A stretch of DNA of 64,000 nt, from assembly GCF_018449515.1 (NCBI RefSeq), contig NZ_JAAVUQ010000010.1, positions 175,275-239,274 on the forward strand, in the 5' to 3' direction. The notes beneath the pieces are model-generated. The model was not told the DNA's origin. It ran no database searches and saw only the letters and a list, made by a program, of their open reading frames with translations. Positions 33,840-44,323 of this stretch are shown piece after piece (positions within the stretch are counted from its first letter, which is position 1; the number at the start of each line of letters is the position of its first letter). Position numbers and translations under genes: made by a program. Origin of the DNA: Caballeronia sp. dw_19 (lineage in GTDB: Bacteria > Pseudomonadota > Gammaproteobacteria > Burkholderiales > Burkholderiaceae).

Positions 33840-34538
33840 ATGAGTCACGTATTCGCTCCGGCACCCGCGGTCGCGGTGCCAGTTGTCGGTTCCAGCGACC
33901 AGTTTCCCGTTCGCCGGATTTATTGTGTCGGCCGGAACTACGAGGCGCACGCGCGCGAGATGGGCCACGACCCCGATCGTGAACCACCGTTTTTCTTCGC
34001 CAAGCCCGCCGACGCCGTGCTGTACGTCGCGCCCGGTGCAACCGGCGAATTCCCGTATCCGTCGCAGTCGAAGAACGTCCACTTCGAGATGGAACTCGTG
34101 GCGGCCATCGGCAAGCAAGGCAAAGACATTCCCGCTGAGAAGGCACTCGATTACGTCTACGGCTACGCGCTCGGTCTCGACATGACGCGTCGCGATCTGC
34201 AAGCCGAAGCGAAGAAGCTGGGCCGTCCGTGGGACACGGGGAAGGGCTTCGATCATTCGGCGCCGCTGGGTCCGATCCATCCAGTCGCGAAGGTCGGGCA
34301 TCTGGAAAAAAGCGCGATCTGGCTCACCGTCAATGGCGAAGAGAAACAGCGATCGGACATCTCGCAACTGATCTGGTCGGTCGGTGACACGATCGCGTAT
34401 CTGTCCACGCTATTCGAATTGTTCCCCGGCGACCTGATTTTCACCGGCACGCCTGAAGGCGTCGGCGCCATTCAGAAGGGCGACCTGATGAAGGGCGGTG
34501 TCGAAGGAATCGGAGAGTTCTCCGTGCGCGTGGTCTGA
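33840..34538 (+). CDS. Fumarylacetoacetate hydrolase (FAH) family protein
   Basis: Small FAH-fold enzyme of 232 residues. Signature segments are IYCVGRNYEAHAREMG, FFAKPADAV, the metal-binding HFEMELVAAIG, YALGLDMTRRDLQ and FTGTPEGVGAIQKGD. The start at 33840 is chosen for AGGAG 7 nt upstream; an in-frame ATG at 33798 is less well placed. It is adjacent to maiA, a pairing that points to fumarylpyruvate or maleylpyruvate-type hydrolysis in gentisate or tyrosine breakdown, though small FAH proteins have varied substrates (also acylpyruvases). Confidence 0.9.
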   Translation: MSHVFAPAPAVAVPVVGSSDQFPVRRIYCVGRNYEAHAREMGHDPDREPPFFFAKPADAVLYVAPGATGEFPYPSQSKNVHFEMELVAAIGKQGKDIPAEKALDYVYGYALGLDMTRRDLQAEAKKLGRPWDTGKGFDHSAPLGPIHPVAKVGHLEKSAIWLTVNGEEKQRSDISQLIWSVGDTIAYLSTLFELFPGDLIFTGTPEGVGAIQKGDLMKGGVEGIGEFSVRVV

Positions 34539-34559
34539 CTATAAAAACGGAGGGGACCC

Positions 34560-35204
34560 ATGAAGCTATACAGCTATTTTCGTAGCTCGGCGGCGTATCG
34601 CGTGCGTATCGCGCTGAATCTCAAAGGGCTCGCCTATGAATACGCTCCGATTCATCTTCTGCGCGACGGCGGGCAACAACTGAAGCCGGACTATCGCGAG
34701 CTGAATCCAGACGGCATCGTGCCGACGTTTATCGACGGTGACAACGTGCTCACGCAGTCACTTGCGATCATCGAATATCTGGAAGAGACGCATCCCGAGC
34801 CTACGGTATTGCCGGGTACGCCGCTGGATCGAGCGTTCATTCGTTCGGTTGCGCTTCAGATTGCGTGCGAAATTCATCCCATCGACAACCTGCGCGTGCT
34901 CAAGTATCTGAAGCACACGCTGAAGGTCGCCGGTGAAGCGAAAGACGCGTGGTACCAGCATTGGCTCGAATCGGGTTTCGAGTCGCTTGAAAAGCGGCTC
35001 GCGAACGACTCGCGCGTGGGCAGGCTGTGTTTCGGCGATACCCCCACGCTCGCGGATCTGTGCCTCGTGCCGCAGGTGTACAACGCGCGGCGTTTTAATA
35101 TCGATATGAGCCGTTATCCGACGATCGAACGTATCGCCGATCACGCTGCGCAAATCGATGCGTTCGCGCGTGCTGCGCCCGGACAACAACCGGACGCCGA
35201 ATGA
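34560..35204 (+). CDS. maiA: Maleylacetoacetate (maleylpyruvate) isomerase
   Basis: Zeta-class glutathione S-transferase of 214 residues that performs glutathione-dependent cis-trans isomerisation of maleylacetoacetate or maleylpyruvate. The zeta motif SSAAYRVRIALNLKG lies at residues 9-23; TQSLAIIEYLEE is the glutathione-binding segment. The preceding FAH gene encodes the likely next step. Its last codons overlap the exporter gene by 4 nt (ATGA). GGAGGG precedes the ATG. Confidence 0.93.
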   Translation: MKLYSYFRSSAAYRVRIALNLKGLAYEYAPIHLLRDGGQQLKPDYRELNPDGIVPTFIDGDNVLTQSLAIIEYLEETHPEPTVLPGTPLDRAFIRSVALQIACEIHPIDNLRVLKYLKHTLKVAGEAKDAWYQHWLESGFESLEKRLANDSRVGRLCFGDTPTLADLCLVPQVYNARRFNIDMSRYPTIERIADHAAQIDAFARAAPGQQPDAE

Positions 35205-35812
35205 CGACTGCTGTTTTTTTATCCGGCGCCGGGCTTGGCGCAAGTCTGATTATCGCGATTGGTGCTCAAAACGCTTTTGTGTTGCGGCAAGGCTTGAAAC
35301 GGCGGCACGTGGGCTGGGTCGTTTTTATCTGCGCGCTGATCGACGTATTGCTGATCGGGTTGGGTATCGGAGGGATGGGGGCGCTCATTGAGCGAGCGCC
35401 GGTGCTGCTTGGGGTGATTCGATGGGCGGGAGCGGTGTTCCTGTTTCTCTACGGTCTGCGGGCTTTTCACGCGGCGTGGAAGGGGCCGGGACATTTACAC
35501 GCAGAGAACGGCGAATCGCAGACGGCGTTAAAAGCGATAACAACAGTGCTCGCTTTATCGCTGCTGAATCCGCACGTTTATCTCGATACCGTCGTGCTGC
35601 TCGGCGGCATTGGCGCCCGGTACGGCTGGCCGGGAAACGCGTGGTTTGCGGCAGGGGCAATGTGTTCGTCGATCATCTGGTTCACCGTGCTCGGGTTCGG
35701 TGCGCGCTTGCTCCAGCCTCTGTTCGAGAAAGATATCTCGTGGAGAGTGCTCGATGTGATCGTGGGGATTGTGATGTGGTGGATTGCCGGAGCGCTGATC
35801 GTGTCCCGGTAG
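35201..35812 (+). CDS. LysE/ArgO family amino acid exporter
   Basis: Inner-membrane exporter of 203 residues with six hydrophobic segments. The N-terminal GASLIIAIGAQNAFVLRQGL is the LysE/ArgO signature, and LALSLLNPHVYLDTVVLLG the second conserved motif. Members export arginine or lysine. It overlaps maiA by 4 nt, so it is likely co-transcribed, although the link between these activities is not obvious. It converges with ftsY. Confidence 0.9.
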   Translation: MTTAVFLSGAGLGASLIIAIGAQNAFVLRQGLKRRHVGWVVFICALIDVLLIGLGIGGMGALIERAPVLLGVIRWAGAVFLFLYGLRAFHAAWKGPGHLHAENGESQTALKAITTVLALSLLNPHVYLDTVVLLGGIGARYGWPGNAWFAAGAMCSSIIWFTVLGFGARLLQPLFEKDISWRVLDVIVGIVMWWIAGALIVSR

Positions 35813-35857
35813 CACGCGCGACCGCGGTCTGGCTGAACGCCAGGCCGCGGCGCCGGT

Positions 35858-37480
35858 TTAACTTCCGAGCAAAGCGTCCGCAAATTCGTCGGCGCTGAAG
35901 GGCTGCAAGTCCTCGACTTTCTCGCCCACGCCAATGAAGTACACCGGAATCGGCCGTTGCCGCGCGATTGCCGCGAGAATGCCGCCCTTCGCCGTGCCAT
36001 CGAGTTTGGTCACGATCAAACCCGTCAAGCCCAGTGCATCGTCGAAAGACTTCACTTGGGCGAGTGCGTTCTGGCCCGTGTTTGCATCGATGACCAGCAA
36101 CACCTCGTGTGGGGCATCGGGCTGTGCCTTGGCAATCACGCGCTTCACCTTGCGCAGTTCTTCCATCAGGTGGAGTTGCGTGGGCAGGCGGCCCGCCGTG
36201 TCGGCCATCATCACGTCAATCTTGCGGGCACGCGCGGCGCCGACCGCGTCGAAGATCACGGCGGCCGCATCACCGCTTTCCTGCGATACCACCGTCACGT
36301 TGTTGCGTTGCCCCCAAACCGTGAGCTGTTCGCGCGCGGCAGCACGGAAGGTGTCGCCGGCGGCGAGCAGCACGGTCTGATCGAAGCGCTGCAAATGCTT
36401 GGCCAGCTTGCCAATGCTCGTGGTCTTGCCCGCGCCGTTCACGCCGGCGATCATCATCACGAGCGGTTGGGCGCGACCGAGCATCAACGACTTCTCGAGC
36501 GGCCGCAGCAGGTCGGCGAGCAACGAGCGCAGCGCGGCCTTGACCTGCATCGAATCAGTGAGCCGTTCGCTGCGCACCTTTTCACGCAACGCTTCAAGCA
36601 GATATTCGGTGGCATCGACACCGGCATCTGACATCAGCAACGCCGTTTCGAGTTCCTCATACAAATCCTCATCGATCTTCGCGCCGATGAAAATCCCCGT
36701 CAGGCCCGAACTGGTCTTCGACAGGCCTGTTTTCAGGCGCGTGAGCCACGAACGCTTCGCGTTGGGTTCCGGCTCCGGCGGCGGCACGATTTCGACGGTT
36801 TCTGCCGGCGCTTTCCATTGCGATGCCGTGCGGCCTTGCCAGTACGGCTTGGCTTCTGGTGCGGTGGTTGCGGCGGGGCTTGGCGGCTGGGGCGTTGCGC
36901 TCGCAGGCGGGGTCTGCGGCAGCGGCGCCGCCGCACCGGGGGCTTCCGTCCGCGTCGGCTGGCCAACCGTGGCCGGTTGCGCTGGCGTAACCGGCGTAGT
37001 AGCGCTCGACGCAGAAGACGCTGCCGTGCCTGCGGGCGCTCCGTTATCGATCGGAAACTCCGAGGCGTGAGGCGCGCTCTGAGCCGAATCCGCCGATGAA
37101 GCTGAAGCTGAAACCGATCCCGAACCCAATTCGCCCGGGGCAGCCGGACGCGCGGACCGGTCACGCGATTCCACAGACACGCCGGATGACCCGGTTTCAG
37201 CCGTGCCCTTCGTCCCAATCGCAGGCGCATCCGGCGTCCCCGGTACACCAGCACTCAATCCCGTTCCGCGTAGTTGCGTTTCCGAAGCCCGATCCGCTGC
37301 CGCAGCGCCTTCCCGTGCGATTTCCACCGGCTGCGCCGGCGTCACAGGCGTACTCGCGTGCCGGAGCCCTGCAGCGTCCTCGGAACGCGCCTCGGCAGCA
37401 TCCTCGGCTTCGTTTTCCGCTGGCGTATCGGTATCGGCGTCGGTCGGTTTGCCTATTAATCGTTTGAAAAAGCTGAACAT
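35858..37480 (-). CDS. ftsY: Signal recognition particle receptor FtsY
   Basis: SRP receptor GTPase (540 residues) that docks ribosome-nascent chain complexes at the membrane. The start at 37480 gives MFSFFKRLIGK; the longer open frame upstream is not homologous. A long low-complexity acidic, Ala/Pro-rich A domain (about 12-230) precedes the NG domain. GTPase motifs are [20 protein letters not shown] and TKLDGTAKGG; the protein ends in GEKVEDLQPF...ADALLGS. It is divergent from rsmD, the usual partner in proteobacteria. Confidence 0.96.
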   Translation of the reverse strand: MFSFFKRLIGKPTDADTDTPAENEAEDAAEARSEDAAGLRHASTPVTPAQPVEIAREGAAAADRASETQLRGTGLSAGVPGTPDAPAIGTKGTAETGSSGVSVESRDRSARPAAPGELGSGSVSASASSADSAQSAPHASEFPIDNGAPAGTAASSASSATTPVTPAQPATVGQPTRTEAPGAAAPLPQTPPASATPQPPSPAATTAPEAKPYWQGRTASQWKAPAETVEIVPPPEPEPNAKRSWLTRLKTGLSKTSSGLTGIFIGAKIDEDLYEELETALLMSDAGVDATEYLLEALREKVRSERLTDSMQVKAALRSLLADLLRPLEKSLMLGRAQPLVMMIAGVNGAGKTTSIGKLAKHLQRFDQTVLLAAGDTFRAAAREQLTVWGQRNNVTVVSQESGDAAAVIFDAVGAARARKIDVMMADTAGRLPTQLHLMEELRKVKRVIAKAQPDAPHEVLLVIDANTGQNALAQVKSFDDALGLTGLIVTKLDGTAKGGILAAIARQRPIPVYFIGVGEKVEDLQPFSADEFADALLGS

Positions 37481-37838
37481 GGTCTGCAGTGGTGGGGTGG
37501 CGCGTTTTATCGATGCCGTCGCAATCGCGTTCCTGCGTCGAACGAGCGCAAAAACGCAAACAACGCACAAACGCAAAGGTGACGATGGCTGCCGTGCCGC
37601 GAAAGACCGCCGGAAACAGCGGGAAGAGCCGGGCGTGTGCGCAAAAAGGGCGAAAGACGCGTATTTTATCAGCCGGCACCGATGTAGTGTCCGGCCCGAC
37701 GGCGAACCCCTGCATCGGGAGCGGCGGGCTGTGGTAACGTGCCCGCATCGGCGACAAGCGAATTGTTGCAATCCGATCACGTTCTCACCCAAGCCGCGCG
37801 GATCATCCCGCCGCCTCTATCACGCCCCACGCACGTCC
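37481..37838. other. Divergent ftsY-rsmD intergenic region
   Basis: This 358-nt stretch must carry promoters for both genes. Open frames that cross it are out-of-family extensions of ftsY and rsmD. I see no clear promoter hexamers and no RNA gene. Confidence 0.35.
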
Positions 37839-38516
37839 ATGTCCCGTTCCTCGATCACCCGCGCATTAGAGCGAAATCCCGAGCGAAATCGCGAACGCAA
37901 CGCCGGACGCGCTCCGAAAGTCCGCGAAGCGGCGCCATCGCGCGGCGGCAAGGCAAATTCAATCCGAATCATTGGTGGCGAATGGAAGCGCACGCCGCTA
38001 CCCGTTCTGAGTCTGGACGGCTTGCGTCCGACGCCCGACCGGGTCCGCGAGACGCTGTTCAACTGGCTGGGCCAGTCGCTCGACGGTAAACGCTGCCTCG
38101 ATCTCTTCGCCGGCAGCGGCGCATTGGGCTTCGAAGCGGCGTCGCGCGGCGCGCTACGCGTGCTCATGGTGGAGCGCAGCGGCCGCGCAGTAGCGCAACT
38201 GAAGGCGAACCAGACGCGCTTGGCCGCGAAAAACATTGAAATCGTGGAAGCGGATGCGCTGCGTCTTGCTGGGGGGCTCGCGGCGAATTCCTTCGATGTC
38301 GTGTTCCTCGATCCCCCTTTCGGCGATACCGCCATGCTCCAGCGCGCCATTGAACTGGCTGTGCCGCTGGTGTCGCCGGGCGGCGCGCTGTACGTCGAAT
38401 CGGGCGAACCGGTCGATCCTGCGCAAACGCCGGCGTTGTCCGGATGGGCGATTACCCGCGAAGGCAAGGCTGGTGCGGTCCGCTATCATTTGCTGCGGCG
38501 CGAAAATGAGGAATAA
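37839..38516 (+). CDS. rsmD: 16S rRNA (guanine(966)-N2)-methyltransferase RsmD
   Basis: Methylates G966 in helix 31 of 16S rRNA. The 225-residue chain starts with a basic, probably disordered tail (residues 1-40) and then the family start IRIIGGEWKRTPLPV. RPTPDRVRETLFNWL, the SAM motif DLFAGSGALGFEA and the catalytic DPPFGD are all present. The start at 37839 is uncertain because the basic tail is poorly conserved. coaD follows about 180 nt downstream, a common arrangement. Confidence 0.94.
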   Translation: MSRSSITRALERNPERNRERNAGRAPKVREAAPSRGGKANSIRIIGGEWKRTPLPVLSLDGLRPTPDRVRETLFNWLGQSLDGKRCLDLFAGSGALGFEAASRGALRVLMVERSGRAVAQLKANQTRLAAKNIEIVEADALRLAGGLAANSFDVVFLDPPFGDTAMLQRAIELAVPLVSPGGALYVESGEPVDPAQTPALSGWAITREGKAGAVRYHLLRRENEE

Positions 38517-38696
38517 TGCGCGTTCCCAAATGCTGGCCAGGCGAGGCCCGGCCGACTGCGGACGGGGCGTGATGGACGTAGCGGGCTTGGTGGGCGACGG
38601 GGTATCGGAGAAATTTTTGGGTCTTGTCGATACCAGCGGCGGCCCAATCTGTAGCGAAAGACATACCAGAAGAAGTATCAGAAGAGGAGATGCCCC

Positions 38697-39203
38697 ATGG
38701 TTGTAGCCGTTTATCCCGGAACGTTCGACCCGCTCACGCGCGGTCACGAAGACCTCGTGCGACGTGCATCGAGTATTTTCGATACGCTGGTGGTCGGAGT
38801 CGCAGATAGCCGGAACAAGAAGCCGTTTTTCAGTTTGGCGGAACGGCTGGATATTGCACATGATGTGCTGGGCCATTATCCGAACGTGCAGGTAATGAGC
38901 TTCAAGGGGCTGCTGAAGGATTTTGTGCGCAAGAACAACGCGCGCGTGATCGTGCGGGGCCTGCGTGCAGTCTCCGACTTCGAATACGAATTCCAGATGG
39001 CGGGCATGAACCGTTATCTGCTGCCCGACGTCGAGACGATGTTCATGACGCCATCGGATCAATATCAATTCATCTCGGGCACGATCGTGCGCGAGATCGC
39101 GCAACTCGGCGGCGACGTCAGCAAGTTCGTTTTCCCATCGGTGGAAAAGCGCTTGCAGGACAAGGTTGGTCCGATTGCGCCAGACCCGTCATCGGTGCCG
39201 TGA
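38697..39203 (+). CDS. coaD: Phosphopantetheine adenylyltransferase
   Basis: Penultimate enzyme of coenzyme A synthesis, joining AMP to 4'-phosphopantetheine. The 168-residue length is typical. [20 protein letters not shown] contains the TxGH-type nucleotide-binding motif, and [19 protein letters not shown] the second conserved motif (ISSTxVR-like, with Gly for Ser here). AGAGGAG precedes the ATG. It is followed by the ferredoxin gene with an 89-nt gap. Confidence 0.96.
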   Translation: MVVAVYPGTFDPLTRGHEDLVRRASSIFDTLVVGVADSRNKKPFFSLAERLDIAHDVLGHYPNVQVMSFKGLLKDFVRKNNARVIVRGLRAVSDFEYEFQMAGMNRYLLPDVETMFMTPSDQYQFISGTIVREIAQLGGDVSKFVFPSVEKRLQDKVGPIAPDPSSVP

Positions 39204-39289
39204 GCGTTTCAGGCGTTCACTAACGCGCGCTCTCATCAGGTCGCGCGGGCACTGCAAAAGCCGGCTGAAATGCCGGGCGAAGAGAGTAA

Positions 39290-39550
<261 letters not shown>

Positions 39551-39596
39551 TTTAACGTCAAGCATCAAACATCAAGCACCCTTTACGCGCGCGGCC

Positions 39597-40661
39597 TCAG
39601 AGCAATGCCCGCAGCGCTGCCAGCAATGCGTCGCAGTCGGCATCGGTGCCGACAGTAATCCGCAAATGCTGATCGATTCGCGGCAGCTTGAAATGCCGCA
39701 CGAAAATCTCTTTCTCTTTCAAGCGTGCGGCCAGCGTCGCCGCATCGTGTTCCGGATGGCGCGCGAATACGAAGTTCGCGGCCGACGGCACCACATCGAA
39801 GCCCAACGCCTGCAAGTCCGCCGTCAGCCGTTCGCGGCTGGCGATCACTTTCGCGCAGGTTTCGCGAAACCAGTCGTCGTCTTCAACCGCCGCAATTGCC
39901 GCGGCTTGCGCCAGCCGGTCGAGCGGGTATGAATTGAAGCTGTCCTTCACGCGTGTCAGCGCCTCGATCAACGCTTCGTGTCCGAGCGCAAATCCCACCC
40001 GCATGCCCGCCAGTGAACGTGCCTTGGACAACGTCTGCACGACCAGCAAATTCGGATTTTCATCGATAAGCGCCACTGCCGATTCCGCGCCGAAATCCAC
40101 ATACGCCTCGTCGATTACCACAACCGAATCCGGATTCGCCGCGAGCAGCACCTTGATCTCGGCGAGCGGCAACGCGCGGCCCGTCGGTGCGTTCGGATTG
40201 GGCAGCAGCACGCCGCCGTTGGGCGCGCGATAGTCGTCCACATCGATACCAAAATCCGCGTTGAGCGGCACAACGTCTACCGCTACGCCATATAACTGCG
40301 CATACACGGGATAAAAGCTGTACGTGATATCGGGAAAACGGATCGGCTTGTCGTGCTTGAGCAGCGCCTGGAACGTGTGAGCGAGAACTTCGTCCGAGCC
40401 ATTGCCGACAAATACCTGGCTCTCGCGCAAGCCGTGATGCTGCGCGATAGCCGCGCGCAACGCATGCGCTGTCGGATCGGGATATTTGCGGAGCGAGTCG
40501 CCGTCCTCGCCGAGTTCGCGACGGATTGCATCGACGACGCGCGGTGAGGGCGGATAGGGATTCTCGTTCGTGTTGAGCTTCACGGGACGCGCCAGCGCGG
40601 GTTGTTCGCCCGGCACATACGGCGTCAGCTTATTGACGATATCGCTCCAGAAACGGCTCAA
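39597..40661 (-). CDS. hisC: Histidinol-phosphate aminotransferase
   Basis: PLP-dependent fold-type I aminotransferase for the seventh step of histidine synthesis. The TTG at 40661 stands 6 nt after AAGGAG and gives the expected N-terminus [20 protein letters not shown], so it is preferred over the ATG 33 nt upstream. This yields 354 residues. The PLP lysine is in [15 protein letters not shown], with [11 protein letters not shown] and the aspartate/tyrosine region VIDEAYVDF also visible. It stands apart from other his genes; a second hisC within the his operon is common in this group but cannot be checked here. Confidence 0.92.
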   Translation of the reverse strand: MSRFWSDIVNKLTPYVPGEQPALARPVKLNTNENPYPPSPRVVDAIRRELGEDGDSLRKYPDPTAHALRAAIAQHHGLRESQVFVGNGSDEVLAHTFQALLKHDKPIRFPDITYSFYPVYAQLYGVAVDVVPLNADFGIDVDDYRAPNGGVLLPNPNAPTGRALPLAEIKVLLAANPDSVVVIDEAYVDFGAESAVALIDENPNLLVVQTLSKARSLAGMRVGFALGHEALIEALTRVKDSFNSYPLDRLAQAAAIAAVEDDDWFRETCAKVIASRERLTADLQALGFDVVPSAANFVFARHPEHDAATLAARLKEKEIFVRHFKLPRIDQHLRITVGTDADCDALLAALRALL

Positions 40662-40713
40662 GATTCGCTCCTTAATTGTCCCTGATGTCCGCACGGGACG
40701 GGATGCCGCGGGT

Positions 40714-41322
40714 TTACGGCTGCGCGTTGCGATGCAGATTCATCATCGCGCGCTCCATCTCGCCGTTGATCGCGAACGGCATGACGGCGAGGGCGCGTTC
40801 TATCGATGCATCGATCACGTCCTGTTCTTCACGACGCGGCGGTTTCAGCACAAAATTCGCTACATCCGGTTTCGCACCGGCCCGCGAGGCTTCGGGAATA
40901 AGATCACGCGGATGCCCGATGCCGATCCTCAACCGCCAATAGTGTTGCACCGACAAATGCGCGGAAATGTCCTTCAGGCCATTGTGCCCGCCGCTGCCGC
41001 CGCCAAGCTTCAGCTTCACCGTACCGGGCGGCAGATCGAGTTCATCGTGCGCGACCAGAATCTCGTCGGGCAAAATCTTGAAGAACTGCGCCACGGCCAC
41101 GACCGATTGTCCTGATCGATTCATGAAGGTCTGCGGCTCGAGCAGATGAATCTCCTGGCCATTGAGTCGGCCACGGCCATAGTGACCGTGAAACCGGCGC
41201 TCGTCACGTAGCGACGCACCGGCGTCGCGCGCCAGTTGATCGACGAACCAGAAGCCTGCGTTGTGACGGGTCGCGGTGTATTCGGCGCCCGGATTGCCGA
41301 GCCCGACGATCAGTTTGATCAT
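40714..41322 (-). CDS. pth: Peptidyl-tRNA hydrolase
   Basis: Releases tRNA from prematurely dropped peptidyl-tRNA. It has 202 residues. Catalytic and conserved segments are [20 protein letters not shown] (the catalytic His), FMNRSGQSV, and [30 protein letters not shown]. The ATG at 41322 was chosen; a TTG two codons earlier is also open. It follows rplY on the same strand, but a strong terminator lies between them, so pth may depend on read-through or its own promoter. Confidence 0.95.
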   Translation of the reverse strand: MIKLIVGLGNPGAEYTATRHNAGFWFVDQLARDAGASLRDERRFHGHYGRGRLNGQEIHLLEPQTFMNRSGQSVVAVAQFFKILPDEILVAHDELDLPPGTVKLKLGGGSGGHNGLKDISAHLSVQHYWRLRIGIGHPRDLIPEASRAGAKPDVANFVLKPPRREEQDVIDASIERALAVMPFAINGEMERAMMNLHRNAQP

Positions 41323-41369
41323 GTTCAATCTTGGCGGCGTAGCAACGTCAGCCGCACCAGAAAAAGGCC

Positions 41370-41404
41370 AAAAAAAAACCCGCCGGAGCAGAGCAACGGC
41401 GGGT
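41370..41404 (-). terminator. Strong terminator between rplY and pth
   Basis: On the reverse strand ACCCGCCG (41404-41397) pairs with CGGCGGGT (41385-41378) and runs into nine T residues (41378-41370). It ends the prs-rplY transcript. Confidence 0.9.
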
Positions 41405-41466
41405 CACTTCGTCCGCTCTTGTGGGCAGACCCAGAGCGGACTCAAGCGGACAGGCTTTAGCCAGAC

Positions 41467-42096
41467 TTATGCAGCCGGCTTGGCGCCTTCGCTCGGAGCA
41501 GCAGCGCCCGAAGCAGCTTCGTCGGACACGACGGCAGCCGGGATGGTCGCCGAAGCGATCACCGGGTTTTCTGCGTCGAGGTGAGCGACCAGCGCCACGC
41601 CCTTCGGCAAAACGATGTCCTTCACGTGCAGCGTGTGACCGGCTTCAATCTTCGCCAGATCGAGTTCGACGAATTCCGGCAGATCGGCCGGGAGACATTC
41701 GATTTCGATTTCATTCAGAACGTGCGAGATCACCGCGCCACCGATCTTCACAGCCGGATTCGTTTCTTGATTCAAGAAGTGCACCGGTACCTTGGTGTGC
41801 AGCTTCTTCGTCGAATCGACACGTTGGAAGTCAACGTGCAGAACCATTTGCTTGAACGGATGGTATTGCACGTCGCGCAGCAGAACCTGTTGCGACTTGC
41901 CAGCGATTTCCAGATCGAGAATCGACGAATGGAACACTTCTTTCTTCAACGCGTGCCAAAGGGCGTTGTGATCGAGCTCAACAGCCTGAGCTTCAGCGTT
42001 CGCGCCATATACGATGCCCGGGGTCTTGCCCGAGTTACGCAGGCGGCGGCTCGCACCCGTACCTTGCAGATTGCGCTCAAAAGCGACTACTTTCAT
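41467..42096 (-). CDS. rplY: 50S ribosomal protein L25/general stress protein Ctc
   Basis: 5S rRNA-binding ribosomal protein of the long (CTC) form, 209 residues. The N-terminal L25 domain starts [20 protein letters not shown] and includes GKTPGIVYG and HVDFQRVD; the C-terminal beta domain (about 95-185) has [20 protein letters not shown]. The tail from about residue 190 is Ala/Glu/Pro-rich, as in other burkholderial L25. CGGAG lies 7 nt before the ATG. It follows prs on the same strand, a standard arrangement. Confidence 0.95.
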   Translation of the reverse strand: MKVVAFERNLQGTGASRRLRNSGKTPGIVYGANAEAQAVELDHNALWHALKKEVFHSSILDLEIAGKSQQVLLRDVQYHPFKQMVLHVDFQRVDSTKKLHTKVPVHFLNQETNPAVKIGGAVISHVLNEIEIECLPADLPEFVELDLAKIEAGHTLHVKDIVLPKGVALVAHLDAENPVIASATIPAAVVSDEAASGAAAPSEGAKPAA

Positions 42097-42137
42097 GATG
42101 CAACTCCGTAATCTGCCCGCGACCAGGCAGTGAAAAC

Positions 42138-42167
42138 GGGGCTGTCCGCGTGTTCGCGTTCAGCCCC
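42138..42167 (-). terminator. Hairpin between prs and rplY
   Basis: GGGGCTG/CAGCCCC (42161-42167 with 42138-42144) with further pairing inside the loop, followed on the reverse strand by GTTTTC. Likely a partial terminator that tunes rplY relative to prs. Confidence 0.5.
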
Positions 42168-42252
42168 AGAGCAGCGATTCAGGCCTTCGTTCGCCTGAAC
42201 CGATTACGCGGTTCAGCAGAGCTTTGACCCCCCGCTAAACCGCAAATACTTT

Positions 42253-43206
42253 TTAACCTTCCGCGAACAGCGACATCACCGAGTCGCCGCGACGGATACG
42301 CGAGAACGTCTCGGCCAGCAATCCCGCGCTCGACAGAATACGCACCTTGGTACAGGCACGTGCTTCTTCGGAGAGGGGGATGGTGTCGGTAACGACGAGT
42401 TCGTCGAGTTCCGACGCCGCGATCCGCTCGCCTGCGCCACCGGACAAAACGGGATGCGTGGCATACGCGAACACTTTCGTCGCGCCGCGTTCCTTCAAAA
42501 CCTGTGCTGCCTTGCAGAGCGTGCCGGCGGTGTCGACCATGTCGTCCATGATCACGCACGTGCGGCCTTCCACTTCACCGATGATGTTCATCACTTCAGC
42601 GACGTTCGCCTTCGGGCGACGCTTGTCGATGATCGCGAGATCGGTGTTCAGTTGCTTCGCCAATGCCCGGGCGCGGATCACACCGCCCACATCCGGCGAC
42701 ACCACCAGCAGGTTCTCGTAGTTCTGCTTGCGCAGGTCGCCGAGCAGCACGGGGGTGGCGTAGATGTTGTCGACCGGGATGTCGAAGAAACCTTGAATCT
42801 GGTCGGCGTGGAGGTCCATGGTGATGACACGATCCACGCCCGCGATTTCCAGCATGTTCGCCACGACTTTCGCCGAGATGGCGACGCGAGCCGAACGTGG
42901 CCGGCGATCCTGACGGGCATAACCGAAATACGGGATGGCTGCAGTGATCCGGCCAGCGGATGCGCGCTTGAGCGCATCGACCATGATCATGAGTTCCATG
43001 AGCGTGTCGTTGGTCGGTGCGCAGGTGGACTGCAACACGAACACGTCTTTACCGCGCACGTTTTCCTGGATCTCGACCATGATCTCGCCGTCGGAAAAAC
43101 GGCTAACCATTGCCTTGCCAAGCGGGATTCCAAGGATTTTGACGACTTCCTGTGCAAGCGCGGGATTCGCGTTGCCAGTGAATACCATCAGGCCGTCACT
43201 GCTCAT
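42253..43206 (-). CDS. prs: Ribose-phosphate pyrophosphokinase (PRPP synthetase)
   Basis: Makes PRPP from ribose-5-phosphate and ATP for nucleotide, histidine and tryptophan synthesis. It has 317 residues. Motifs: [20 protein letters not shown], the flexible ATP loop [19 protein letters not shown], the [17 protein letters not shown] metal/Pi region, and the PRPP-binding [14 protein letters not shown]. It lies downstream of a tRNA-Gln gene, about 50 nt apart, in the conserved ispE-tRNA-prs-rplY-pth block. Confidence 0.97.
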   Translation of the reverse strand: MSSDGLMVFTGNANPALAQEVVKILGIPLGKAMVSRFSDGEIMVEIQENVRGKDVFVLQSTCAPTNDTLMELMIMVDALKRASAGRITAAIPYFGYARQDRRPRSARVAISAKVVANMLEIAGVDRVITMDLHADQIQGFFDIPVDNIYATPVLLGDLRKQNYENLLVVSPDVGGVIRARALAKQLNTDLAIIDKRRPKANVAEVMNIIGEVEGRTCVIMDDMVDTAGTLCKAAQVLKERGATKVFAYATHPVLSGGAGERIAASELDELVVTDTIPLSEEARACTKVRILSSAGLLAETFSRIRRGDSVMSLFAEG

Positions 43207-43254
43207 CGTGCACCTGTTTCTTGGCTGGGGCGAGAGGAAAAACGCGAGAAATTA

Positions 43255-43331
43255 TGGCAGGGGAAGAAGGATTCGAACCTTCGCATGCTGGAATCAAAAT
43301 CCAGTGCCTTAACCAACTTGGCGACTCCCCT
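43255..43331 (-). tRNA. tRNA-Gln (anticodon TTG)
   Basis: The reverse strand folds as a cloverleaf: acceptor AGGGGAG with TTCCCCT, D-arm around GCCAAGTTGGTTAAGGC, anticodon stem CTGGA/TCCAG enclosing a loop with TTG, T-arm GAAGG-TTCGAAT-CCTTC, discriminator G and an encoded CCA at 43257-43255. The TTG anticodon reads CAA/CAG glutamine codons. Placement between ispE and prs is typical of betaproteobacteria. Confidence 0.96.
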
Positions 43332-43386
43332 ACACTAACTTTGAGTTTTGCCGGGTAGTGTAGGACAAACCCGTCAAAACGAAACT

Positions 43387-44307
43387 TTACGACGCGAAAG
43401 TGAAGAGAGGATGCGAATCCAGACTTTCGGTCACTTTGCTTTTCCAGCTTGCCGGGAGTTTGGCTTGCGCCATCTCAGCTTCGGCTTTGCTACGAAAAGC
43501 GGCAAACACGCTCGCTCCAGATCCGGTCATTCGCGCAGGTGAAAGATTCGAAAACCACTCAATCACCTTGGCTACTTCCGCGTACTTCTCAACCACAACT
43601 GCCTGCATATCATTTCGGCCGAAGCTGTCAGGCCAATCTGCGTCAGAACTATGTTGTGCAAGGAAGTCCGTAATTGTGAGGACTTTTGAGTCCCTCGTCA
43701 ACCCTTTCTCTGAAAAAATCGCAGCGGTTGGAACATGCACAGCAGGAGTCACCACCAGGAAGAAACGCTTCGGTAGATCGACCACCTGCAGCGTTTCACC
43801 GACACCTTCCGCAAAAGCATTCCGTCCAAACACAAAAAACGGCACATCCGCGCCCAGTTTCAGCGCCAGGTCCTGCAACGCTTCTCGCGATAGATCCAAG
43901 CCCCATAAGCGATTCAGAGCCAGCAGCGTAGTCGCGGCGTCAGAACTTCCGCCGCCGAGACCGGCGCCCATGGGCAGTATTTTATCAATTTCTATGTCTA
44001 CGCCAAGGGGGGTGCCTGTTGTCGACTGCAACAGACGCGCGGCACGTACAACAAGGTCATCCGCTTCCGGCACGCCAGGGACATCGGTTTTTCGCGCGAT
44101 CACGCCGTCGTCACGACGGGTGAAGTGCAGGCGGTCGCCCCAGTCGAGCAACTGGAACACCGTCTGCAACGCGTGATAACCGTCCGGTCGGCGCCCGGTG
44201 ATATGCAAAAACAGATTGAGTTTGGCCGGCGCGAGACAGTCGCGCAGGGATGCATCGGCCAGCGGACGCGCTGGGCCCCGCGACGAACTCGATAAAGATG
44301 ACTGCAT
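43387..44307 (-). CDS. ispE: 4-diphosphocytidyl-2-C-methyl-D-erythritol kinase
   Basis: GHMP-family kinase of the non-mevalonate isoprenoid pathway, 306 residues. The substrate segment [20 protein letters not shown] contains the catalytic Lys, and [20 protein letters not shown] is the glycine-rich ATP motif. [11 protein letters not shown] is the third GHMP motif. The first 20 residues are Ser/Arg-rich and non-conserved, so a later start is possible. It follows lolB by 16 nt, indicating co-transcription. Confidence 0.94.
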   Translation of the reverse strand: MQSSLSSSSRGPARPLADASLRDCLAPAKLNLFLHITGRRPDGYHALQTVFQLLDWGDRLHFTRRDDGVIARKTDVPGVPEADDLVVRAARLLQSTTGTPLGVDIEIDKILPMGAGLGGGSSDAATTLLALNRLWGLDLSREALQDLALKLGADVPFFVFGRNAFAEGVGETLQVVDLPKRFFLVVTPAVHVPTAAIFSEKGLTRDSKVLTITDFLAQHSSDADWPDSFGRNDMQAVVVEKYAEVAKVIEWFSNLSPARMTGSGASVFAAFRSKAEAEMAQAKLPASWKSKVTESLDSHPLFTFAS

Positions 44308-44323
44308 GTGATTGGACTAAGCG

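Noticed and set aside
37203..37838. N-terminal extension of rsmD
   Set aside because: This part of the frame overlaps ftsY on the other strand and has no methyltransferase similarity.
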